Assembly (NCBI RefSeq): GCF_001999765.1
Contig: NZ_MTIC01000008.1
Span: forward strand, 124,001-188,000
Length of the DNA stretch: 64,000 nt
Source: Sinomonas mesophila
GTDB lineage: Bacteria; Actinomycetota; Actinomycetes; Actinomycetales; Micrococcaceae
Reading direction: 5' to 3'
In this document: positions 54,889 to 61,584 of the stretch, in pieces
Layout of the letters: the number at the start of each line of letters is the position of its first letter
Numbering within the stretch: position 1 is the first letter of the stretch
Translations under genes and position numbers: made by a program
Notes under the pieces: generated by a model
The model's database searches: none
What the model was told of the DNA's origin: nothing
Seen by the model: only the letters and a program-made list of their open reading frames with translations

Positions 54889-56184
54889 ATGAGTGCACCG
54901 GAGCGGACGCGCGTGGCGGTGGTGGGCGGCGGGCCCGCGGGCATGGTCCTGGGGCTGCTGCTCGCGCGGGGCGGGATCGACGTCGTCGTGCTCGAGAAGC
55001 ACGCCGACTTCCTGCGGGACTTCCGCGGCGACACCGTCCACGCCTCGACCCTGACGCTGCTCGACGAGCTGGGCCTCGCGACGGCGTTCGGCCGGCTGCC
55101 GGCCAGGCTCCTCGACCGCGCAGAGATCCGGCTCGACGCCGGCACCGCCCGCCTGACCAACCTCGGCGCGTCCATACCCGGGCGGCACCGCGGGATCGCG
55201 CTCGTGCCGCAGTGGGACTTCCTCGAGATGCTCGCGAGAGCGGCCGAGGAGGAGCCGTGCTTCACGCTCGTCCGCTCGGCCGAGGCGGTGGGCCTGGCGC
55301 ACGACGGCGCGCGGGTCGCCGGGGTTCGCTGGCGCGAGTACGTCCCGGGGGCGGGGGCCTCGCCGGGCGGGGCGCAGCGGGAGGTCAGGACCCTCGCCGC
55401 GGACCTCGTCGTCGCGTGCGACGGGCGCGGGTCCGCAGTGCGGGACGCGGCGGGCCTCGTGGCCCGGCGGTTCGGCGGGGCGATGGACGTGTGGTGGTTC
55501 CGGCTCCCGCGCCGCGAGGGCGATCCGGCCGGCGGGATCGGGCGGCTCTCGAGCGGGTCCTTCCTCATCAGGATCGACCGGGGCGACTACTGGCAGTGCG
55601 GCTACGTCATCCCGAAGGGTGCCGATGCCGAGCTGCGGGCCGAGGGCATCGAGGCGTTCCGCGAGCACGTCGCCAGGCTCGCCCCGGAGATCGCGGACCG
55701 GCTCAGTGAGGGGCCCCGGTCGATGGACGACGTCAAGCTCCTCGACGTGCGCATCGAGCGCCTCCCGCGCTGGCACCTGGACGGGCTCCTGTGCCTCGGC
55801 GACGCCGCGCACCCGATGTCCCCGGTGGGCGGGGTGGGCATCAACCTCGCGATCCAGGACGCCGTCGCGGCGGCGCGGATCGTCGGCGGGCGGATGCGCC
55901 GGCAGGCGGGGCCCGTCCCCGAGTCGGTGCTCGCCGCCGTCCAGCGGCGGCGGTGGTGGCCGACGGCGCTCCTCCAGGGGTTCCAGCGGATGGCCTACGC
56001 GCTCGTCGTGCGCAGGGCCCTGGGACGGAAGGACCTCCCCCGGCGGGAGCCGCGCGGGATGCCGCTCCCGCTGCGGCTCCTCACGCGATTCCCGGCCCTG
56101 CAGCGCTTCCCCGCGTACTTCGTCGCGATCGGGCCCCGGCCCGAGCATGCGCCGGAGTGGGCCCGGCGGCCCGAGCCGCTCTGA
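54889..56184 (+). CDS. FAD-dependent aromatic-ring-hydroxylase-type monooxygenase
   Basis: A 431-residue flavoprotein of the p-hydroxybenzoate hydroxylase/UbiH superfamily. The FAD motif VAVVGGGPAGMVLGLLLARG opens the protein, the DG motif is VVACDGRGSAVRDAAGL at about residue 180, and the second FAD motif is LGDAAHPMSPVGGVGINLAIQ near residue 300. These enzymes hydroxylate or epoxidise aromatic or isoprenoid substrates using NAD(P)H and O2. No pathway genes are adjacent, so the substrate is unknown. It follows the family B array and a leaderless-type promoter. Confidence 0.92.
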   Translation: MSAPERTRVAVVGGGPAGMVLGLLLARGGIDVVVLEKHADFLRDFRGDTVHASTLTLLDELGLATAFGRLPARLLDRAEIRLDAGTARLTNLGASIPGRHRGIALVPQWDFLEMLARAAEEEPCFTLVRSAEAVGLAHDGARVAGVRWREYVPGAGASPGGAQREVRTLAADLVVACDGRGSAVRDAAGLVARRFGGAMDVWWFRLPRREGDPAGGIGRLSSGSFLIRIDRGDYWQCGYVIPKGADAELRAEGIEAFREHVARLAPEIADRLSEGPRSMDDVKLLDVRIERLPRWHLDGLLCLGDAAHPMSPVGGVGINLAIQDAVAAARIVGGRMRRQAGPVPESVLAAVQRRRWWPTALLQGFQRMAYALVVRRALGRKDLPRREPRGMPLPLRLLTRFPALQRFPAYFVAIGPRPEHAPEWARRPEPL

Positions 56185-56211
56185 TTCCTATGAGTCCGGC
56201 GGCGCGCCCGG

Positions 56212-56269
56212 GCGACACACGACGGCGGCGACGCACCCGCGTGGGTGCGTCGCCGCCGTCGTATGTCGC
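56212..56269. terminator. Very long hairpin terminator
   Basis: Positions 56212-56239 pair with 56242-56269 almost perfectly: GCGACA with TGTCGC at the base, then ACGACGGCGGCGACGCACCC with GGGTGCGTCGCCGCCGTCGT. The stem approaches 28 bp. It lies between the convergent monooxygenase gene and the next minus-strand gene. Confidence 0.9.
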
Positions 56270-56311
56270 GTGGTTATCCGGGCCGCGGCAGCTCCCCGCC
56301 GCCCCGGGACC

Positions 56312-56560
56312 CTACGCGACGGGCTGGGTGGATTCCTGCTGGGCGAACTGTGGGAGGCGGGCGCTCAGGAAGTGCTCGAGCAGGGCGCGCGCCGGATCGG
56401 TCGGATGTTCGGCCATCTTGCCGGCGAGGGCGTCGCGGGTCGCGTCGTCGAGGGTCTCGTCGTCCAGAACCTCGCGCATGATGTCGCGGGCCTGCTCCCC
56501 CACGATCGCGGCGGTGAGGGCCCTGGCCTGCTGGTCCTCGTTCTGGGTTTTCCACTCCAT
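56312..56560 (-). CDS. Small soluble helical protein, unknown
   Basis: An 82-residue acidic, mostly helical protein (KTQNEDQQARALTAAIVGEQ, REVLDDETLDDATRDALAG, ARALLEHFLSARLPQF). I do not recognise it. ATG 56560 is chosen; an in-frame GTG lies six bases upstream. It is divergent from the TetR gene, 100 bp away, and could be its target. Confidence 0.65.
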   Translation of the reverse strand: MEWKTQNEDQQARALTAAIVGEQARDIMREVLDDETLDDATRDALAGKMAEHPTDPARALLEHFLSARLPQFAQQESTQPVA

Positions 56561-56660
56561 GGGCACGACGGTAAGGGCAGACAGATCGTTCTGTCCACGC
56601 GCCACGCGGTGGCCGCCAGCGGTGCGGTAGGGATGGGCCCGATGGGGTAAAGCTTTTGAC

Positions 56661-57293
56661 ATGGTCTCGCGCGACGCAGCCGGCACGACAATGTCTTCCC
56701 CTGACCCCTCTCGGGCCAACGGCAGACGCCGCGACGGGCCGCGGGAGCGCATCCTCGACACGTCCTTCGAGCTGTTCTCCCACCGGGGGATCCGTGACGT
56801 GGGCGTGGACGAGCTGATCGAGCGCTCGGGCGTGGCCCGGGCGACGTTCTACCGAAAGTTCCGCTCCAAGGACGAGCTCGCGCTTGCATACCTCGACCGC
56901 TGGTACCGGGCGCGCAGCGCCGCGGTCGCCGAGGCGACGGCACGCCACGGCGGGAGCGGCGAGGCGGCGCTGCTGGCGATCTTCGACGTGTTCAACGAGT
57001 GGTTCCAGCAGGGCGCGGCCGAGGTGAGCTCGTTCCTGCACGTCATGATGGAGATGGGCGCGGAGCATCCCCTCGGCAGGGCCAGCATCGAGTACCTCGC
57101 CCGCACCCGGGAGGAGATGGCCTCGCTCGCCCGCTCGGCCGGGCTCCGCGACCCCCAGGATTTCGCATGGTCGTGCCACATCCTCATCAAGGGCGCGATC
57201 GTCGCCGCCGCCGAGGGCGACCAGCGGGCTGGCGAGCGCGCACGGGAGATGGCGTCCATCCTCATCGAGCACCATCGGGTGGCGAGGTCCTGA
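56661..57293 (+). CDS. TetR/AcrR family transcriptional regulator
   Basis: A 210-residue repressor. After a disordered 30-residue start, residues about 29-75 form the TetR helix-turn-helix: RERILDTSFELFSHRGIRDV then VDELIERSGVARATFYRKFRSKDELALAYL. The C-terminal ligand domain is helical with FNEWFQQGAAEVSSFLHVMM. A second ATG at 56691 is also possible. AAAGCTTT, a perfect 8-bp palindrome, lies at 56649-56656 just before the start and may be part of its operator. The likely targets are itself and the divergent small protein. Confidence 0.92.
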   Translation: MVSRDAAGTTMSSPDPSRANGRRRDGPRERILDTSFELFSHRGIRDVGVDELIERSGVARATFYRKFRSKDELALAYLDRWYRARSAAVAEATARHGGSGEAALLAIFDVFNEWFQQGAAEVSSFLHVMMEMGAEHPLGRASIEYLARTREEMASLARSAGLRDPQDFAWSCHILIKGAIVAAAEGDQRAGERAREMASILIEHHRVARS

Positions 57294-57441
57294 GCGGCCC
57301 GGGAGCCGTTCCCGGCGGTCACGGCCGGGCGGTCGCGGTGGGGCGGGACGATGGCCTCTGGAGTGCGCGGTCCGGCGCGCCGACAATGGGGGCAGGCGCC
57401 GCGGGTCAGTTCCGTGGCGGTGGGGCCGGAGGAGGTCCGTC

Positions 57442-57831
57442 ATGTACTGGAACGGCCAGATGGGCGCTTGGTGGCAGGTGCTCATGAGCCTGGGCTTCGT
57501 TCTCTTCTGGGCCGCGGTGATCACGCTCATCGTCCTCCTCGCGCGGTCCCTCCGGGCGAACCAGCTCCGTGGCAGGCAGGGCTGGGGCGGCGGCCCCGCG
57601 CAGTCGCAGGGCTGGGGCGGCGGGCCGGCGCAGCCGCAGGGCTGGGCCTCGGCTCCGCAGCAGCCGGGCTGGGCTCCCCCGCCTCCGGTGCCGCCGGGAC
57701 AGCCCGAGGCGATGTACGCCGGGGGCCGGGCCGAGGATGTGCTCGCGGAGCGCTTCGCCCGCGGGGAGATCGACGAGGCCGAGTACCGGGCCCGCCTCGA
57801 CGTCCTGCGGCAGCAGCGCGGGGGCGCCTGA
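57442..57831 (+). CDS. Membrane protein with Gly/Gln/Pro-rich linker and SHOCT domain
   Basis: A 129-residue protein with one membrane helix (about residues 14-34), a basic turn, a repeated GWGGGPAQ(S/P)QGW linker, a Pro-rich stretch and a C-terminal SHOCT domain: LAERFARGEIDEAEYRARLD. It is a second member of the type seen at 8380-8664. GGAGGAGG lies before the ATG. The role is unknown; SHOCT domains are proposed oligomerisation modules. Confidence 0.85.
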   Translation: MYWNGQMGAWWQVLMSLGFVLFWAAVITLIVLLARSLRANQLRGRQGWGGGPAQSQGWGGGPAQPQGWASAPQQPGWAPPPPVPPGQPEAMYAGGRAEDVLAERFARGEIDEAEYRARLDVLRQQRGGA

Positions 57832-57916
57832 ACAGGCTCCCGGCCCGGGCCAGGCCCCAGAGCGTGCGCGACTATTCGACCCGCTCGAGCACATCCCCCG
57901 GCGGCGCGTCCCGCGA

Positions 57917-57922
57917 TACCTT
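57917..57922 (+). promoter_or_regulatory. TACCTT -10 box, leaderless-type promoter
   Basis: TACCTT is followed by GAGCGC and the ATG at 57929, with no ribosome binding site between. Confidence 0.45.
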
Positions 57923-57928
57923 GAGCGC

Positions 57929-58192
57929 ATGAACATCGAAGTCGAACCGGTCAGCGTGACGGTCTTCCGGAAGCGGGACGGAACCTGGTGGACCAGGCTG
58001 TGGGACGATTCGGGCGCCCTCCTGAAGGAAGCTCCCATCCCCTGGGACGGCGAAGGCGACTTCTACACTCGAGGGCTGGCCTTCGTGCGTCTCCAGATCC
58101 CCGATGGCTACGACTACCTGAACTGGGAGGAGCTGGGGGACGAGACCTACACGGCAGTCCTGCGCCGGCTAGACCCGCACGCCGGCCTGTAG
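57929..58192 (+). CDS. Small soluble protein, unknown
   Basis: An 87-residue protein with high aromatic content that looks like a compact beta-rich fold (VSVTVFRKRDGTWWTRLWDD, FYTRGLAFVRLQIPDGYDYL). I do not recognise the family. The ATG at 57929 follows a TACCTT box by six bases. It is on the same strand as its neighbours, 28 bp before the DUF429 gene. Confidence 0.65.
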   Translation: MNIEVEPVSVTVFRKRDGTWWTRLWDDSGALLKEAPIPWDGEGDFYTRGLAFVRLQIPDGYDYLNWEELGDETYTAVLRRLDPHAGL

Positions 58193-58208
58193 CCGTCCGC
58201 GATCCCTC

Positions 58209-58214
58209 TAGGGT
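58209..58214 (+). promoter_or_regulatory. TAGGGT -10 box, leaderless-type promoter
   Basis: TAGGGT is followed by GACTTC and the GTG at 58221. Confidence 0.45.
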
Positions 58215-58220
58215 GACTTC

Positions 58221-58973
58221 GTGAGGACCGTGGGGATCGACCTGGCGGCGGATCCGAAGAAGACCGCCGCCGCCGTGCTCGAGTGGTCGGCCGGGGAGGC
58301 GCGGCTCGCCGAGCTCTCGCTCGGGGTGACGGACGACGACGTCGTGCGGCTCTTCGGGGAGGGCGACGCCCTGGGCGTCGACTCGCCGCTGGGCTGGCCG
58401 CGGCCGTTCCTCGAGTTCCTCGCCGGGCACGTCGGGTCCGATCCCGGGCCGGTGCTGGCGCACGATGGCATCGCCGGCCGCCGGCGGCTCGCGTACCGGG
58501 AGTCGGACCGATTCGTCACGGCGCGCACGGGCCTCGTCCCGCTGAGCGTCTCCGCGGACCGGCTCGCGCACCCGGCCATGCGCTGCGCCGTCATCCAGGC
58601 CCGGATCGCCGAGGCCTTCGGGGCCCAGCCGCGCGACGGGTCCGGGCGGCTGGTCGAGGTCTACCCCGCCGGGTCGCTCAGGGTCTGGGGCCTGCACGCC
58701 CGGAAGTACAAGGGCGCCGGGGCCGAGCCGGCGGCCGTGCGGGCCGGGATCGTCGACGCGCTCACGAGGGCGGCGCCCTGGCTCGCGCTCGAGGAGCACC
58801 GGGAGGCGCTGGCCGCCTCGGACGACCTCTTCGACGCCGTCGTCGCGTCGCTCACGGCGCGCGCCGCGGCGGTCGGGGCGACGTGGCGGCCGGCGCCGGA
58901 GGTGGCGGAGCTGGCCCGGGACGAGGGCTGGATCCACCTGCCGAGCGGGCCGCTCGCGGACCTGGCGCCGTGA
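58221..58973 (+). CDS. DUF429 family protein (predicted RNase H-like fold)
   Basis: A 250-residue cytoplasmic protein. The start VGIDLAADPKKTAAAVLEW carries the acidic first strand of the RNase H-like fold, the next conserved stretch is LGVDSPLGWPRPF, and later come RRLAYRESDRFV and VEVYPAGSLRVWGL, followed by DDLFDAVVASLTARAAA. These match DUF429, a group predicted to be nucleases but not characterised. The GTG start follows a TAGGGT box by six bases. Confidence 0.85.
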   Translation: MRTVGIDLAADPKKTAAAVLEWSAGEARLAELSLGVTDDDVVRLFGEGDALGVDSPLGWPRPFLEFLAGHVGSDPGPVLAHDGIAGRRRLAYRESDRFVTARTGLVPLSVSADRLAHPAMRCAVIQARIAEAFGAQPRDGSGRLVEVYPAGSLRVWGLHARKYKGAGAEPAAVRAGIVDALTRAAPWLALEEHREALAASDDLFDAVVASLTARAAAVGATWRPAPEVAELARDEGWIHLPSGPLADLAP

Positions 58974-59078
58974 CGCTTGGGCGACCACGCGCCGTCGTGC
59001 GCCGCTCTCTCGGACCCCTCGAGTGGGTTGCCGCCGGCTCCGTAGCAGGCCGGGGCCTGCCAGGGCTGATTCGGGCAC

Positions 59079-59294
59079 CTAGTCACGGGGCCTCAACTCC
59101 TTCGGGAGCGGAACGTTGGACCAGATGATCTTCTGCATACGCTGATTCCACTCCTCCTGCGTCTCCGGGCCGGGAGGGCGGGTGGCAGCAACAAGGTCCT
59201 GGAACTGCCGCTCCCAGAGAGCGAGTTCCGCCTCATGCTGTTTGCGCTTGAGACGGCGCGACTGGCGCATGAACTCCTCGTAGCTCCCGCTCAC
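59079..59294 (-). CDS. Small charged helical protein, unknown
   Basis: A 71-residue basic/acidic protein with a long predicted helix (MRQSRRLKRKQHEAELALWE) and a second region ending NVPLPKELRPRD. I do not recognise it. The GTG at 59294 is a guess; a longer frame reaches an ATG at 59426. The gene stands between the DUF429 gene and the Wadjet operon on the opposite strand. Confidence 0.5.
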   Translation of the reverse strand: MSGSYEEFMRQSRRLKRKQHEAELALWERQFQDLVAATRPPGPETQEEWNQRMQKIIWSNVPLPKELRPRD

Positions 59295-59518
59295 GAGGTG
59301 TAGCCCTGCCGGAGGCAATGAATGTTCATGAGGGCACCTTAGGACCGGGGTCCGACAGTCCTCAGAATCCATGCCTGGCGCTCGAAGGGCCTCCTCAAAC
59401 GTCTTCGATCGGCGTGGCTGCCGCACTATCGCAGGAGAGTTTGCCCGCCGTTCGAGTCCTGTCGGACCCTGCCCCTAGCATGGACTCTGCCAGTGATCGC
59501 CCGCGGAAGGAGGCCGGC

Positions 59519-60961
59519 ATGGACTTCTTCGCCGTCCGCGCCCTCCGGGAGAACCATCCAGGCTGGTCGCTCCTGTGCGCCCAGACCGCTCCCCTCGCGC
59601 TGGGCTTCTTCATGGCCGCCTTCACCGTCCCGAACCGGCGCAACCTCGGCCGGCAGGAGCTCATCGACGCGCTCGACGACGTCCTGTTCCGCGTCCGCGC
59701 GAGCCTCGGCGAGGACGCGTTCCCCCGGCCCGCGGCCGAGTACCTCGACGAGTGGGCAGGCCCCGAGAAGGCCTGGCTGCGGAAGTACTACGCCGAGAGC
59801 CGCGACGAGCCGGTCTACGATCTCACGGCGTCCACGGAGGACGTCGTCCGCTGGGTCGAGTCCCTCGAGGGGCGCGAGTTCGTGGCCACCCAGTCGCGGC
59901 TGTCCGGGATCTTCGCGCTCCTCAAGGCCCTCGTCCAGGGCTCCGAGACGGATCCCGAGGTGCGCCTCGCCGAGCTGCGCGCGGAGCGGGACCAGATCGA
60001 CGCCGAGATCGGGCGGGTCGAGCGCGGGGAGGTCCGAGTCATGGGAGCGCCCGAGGCCCGGGACCACCTCCAGCAGCTCACCGCCCAGGCCAAGGAGCTC
60101 CTCGCCGACTTCCGCGAGGTCGAGCAGAACTTCCGCGCCCTCGACCGGCAGGTGCGCGAGCGCATCGCCACGTGGGAGGGCACCCAGGGGGATCTGCTCG
60201 AGGACATCTTCGCCAACCGGCAGGACATCGCCGGCTCCCTCCAGGGCCGCACCTTCCAGGGCCTCTGGGACTACCTCATGTCCCCGTCCCAGCGCTCGGA
60301 GCTGCTGGGCCTGCTCGAGCGGGCCGGCCACATTGAGGCCCTCCGCGGGCTTCCCGAGCTCGAGGCCCTCCCGGCCATGCACCAGGACTGGCTCCCGGCC
60401 CTCGAGCAGACCCAGGCCACCGTCCGCCGGCTCTCCCAGCAGATGCGCCGCCTCCTCGACGACAAGGTCTTCCTCGAGAACCGGCGCATCGTCACCCTCA
60501 TCCGCAGCATCGAGGGCCACGCGCTCGCCCTCCGCGACAGCCCGCCGCGGGGGACGGTCGCCGAGATGCCCGCCCAGCACGTCGAGGTCGGGCTGCCGTT
60601 CGAGCGCCCGCTCTACTCCCCCAGCGGCCGGGTCGCGGTCGACGACGCCGTGGAGGTCGCGGACGATGGCGGGCTGGACGCCGAGGCGCTCTTCGGCCAG
60701 TTCGCGGTGGACCGCGAGCGCCTGCGCGGCCAGGTCGACGCGGTGCTCGAGGCGGCGGACCAGGCGACGCTCGCCGACATCGTGGACGCGTACCCGATCG
60801 AGCAGGGCCTCGCCGAGGTCGTGGGGTACTTCCAGCTCGCGGCGGAGTCGCCGTGGGCCGAGATCGACGCCGGGCAGCAGCAGCGCCTGGCCTGGACCCT
60901 CCCCGACGGGGAGATGCGGGAGGCAGTCGTGGAACGCGTCATCTTCGTGAGGCCGGCATGA
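59519..60961 (+). CDS. jetA: Wadjet system protein JetA (DUF3375)
   Basis: A 480-residue kleisin-like subunit of the Wadjet anti-plasmid system. The N-terminus (VRALRENHPGWSLLCAQTAP, VPNRRNLGRQELIDALDDVL) and the sequence YDLTASTEDVVRWVESLEGREFVATQSRL are typical of DUF3375. A helical middle region (about 165-260) is followed by a winged-helix-like C-terminus. In Wadjet, JetA, JetB and JetC form an SMC-like loop-extruding complex and JetD cuts small circular DNA. ATG 59519 has GGAAGGAGG upstream; upstream in-frame ATGs are less likely. The stop overlaps jetB (ATGA). Confidence 0.92.
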   Translation: MDFFAVRALRENHPGWSLLCAQTAPLALGFFMAAFTVPNRRNLGRQELIDALDDVLFRVRASLGEDAFPRPAAEYLDEWAGPEKAWLRKYYAESRDEPVYDLTASTEDVVRWVESLEGREFVATQSRLSGIFALLKALVQGSETDPEVRLAELRAERDQIDAEIGRVERGEVRVMGAPEARDHLQQLTAQAKELLADFREVEQNFRALDRQVRERIATWEGTQGDLLEDIFANRQDIAGSLQGRTFQGLWDYLMSPSQRSELLGLLERAGHIEALRGLPELEALPAMHQDWLPALEQTQATVRRLSQQMRRLLDDKVFLENRRIVTLIRSIEGHALALRDSPPRGTVAEMPAQHVEVGLPFERPLYSPSGRVAVDDAVEVADDGGLDAEALFGQFAVDRERLRGQVDAVLEAADQATLADIVDAYPIEQGLAEVVGYFQLAAESPWAEIDAGQQQRLAWTLPDGEMREAVVERVIFVRPA

Positions 60962-61584
60962 GCATCGGCGAGCCGATCAGCGGCCCCGGCCCGGCGCCGT
61001 CGTCCGCGCCGCACCCGGACGAGCTGCCCGCCGTCGTCACGCGCCTCTTCAAGGGCGTCCTGTACCGCGAGGCGGACGAGAAGCTGTGGCAGTCCCTCGG
61101 CGAGCTGAGCTCGCACGTGCAGGACCACGTCTCCGTCCTGGGGCTCGAGCTGTTCCTCGACGACGCCGAGGGCTACGCGTTCCTGCGCTCGCGCACCGAC
61201 GCGGACGCCGAGCTGCCGCGGCTCATCCCGCGCCGGCAGCTCACCTTCACCGTGAGCCTCCTCCTCGCCCTGCTCCGGGCGCGGCTGGCCGAGTTCGACC
61301 AGCGCAACGAGGAGACCCGGCTCGTCATGAGCGAGGCCCAGCTGCGGGACATGCTCGCGGTGTTCCTGGCCGAGACGAGCAACGAGGCGCGGATGCTGGA
61401 CCAGCTGAACGCGACGATCAAGAAGGTCGTGGAGCTCGGCTTCCTGCGCCGAATGCGGGGGCAGGAAGCGGAGTACGAGGTGGCCCGGATCATCAAAGCG
61501 TTCGTGGACGCGCAGTGGCTCGAGGAGTTCGACGCCCGGCTCGCCGACTACCGCGCGGCCCTGACCGAGGGGGACGGCGCGTGA
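60958..61584 (+). CDS. jetB: Wadjet system protein JetB (DUF4194)
   Basis: A 208-residue KITE-like subunit of the Wadjet complex. The core LPAVVTRLFKGVLYREADEKLW, FLRSRTDADAELPRLIPRRQ and the winged-helix region QLNATIKKVVELGFLRRM fit DUF4194 proteins. It should bind JetA and help bridge the JetC ATPase heads. Start and stop both overlap neighbours by four bases, giving strict stoichiometric coupling in the operon. Confidence 0.92.
   Translation: MSIGEPISGPGPAPSSAPHPDELPAVVTRLFKGVLYREADEKLWQSLGELSSHVQDHVSVLGLELFLDDAEGYAFLRSRTDADAELPRLIPRRQLTFTVSLLLALLRARLAEFDQRNEETRLVMSEAQLRDMLAVFLAETSNEARMLDQLNATIKKVVELGFLRRMRGQEAEYEVARIIKAFVDAQWLEEFDARLADYRAALTEGDGA

Noticed and set aside
58981-59002. GCGCCGTCGTGCGCC as another GACGGCG-type terminator
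   Set aside because: Only one arm is present; no convincing complementary arm lies before it.
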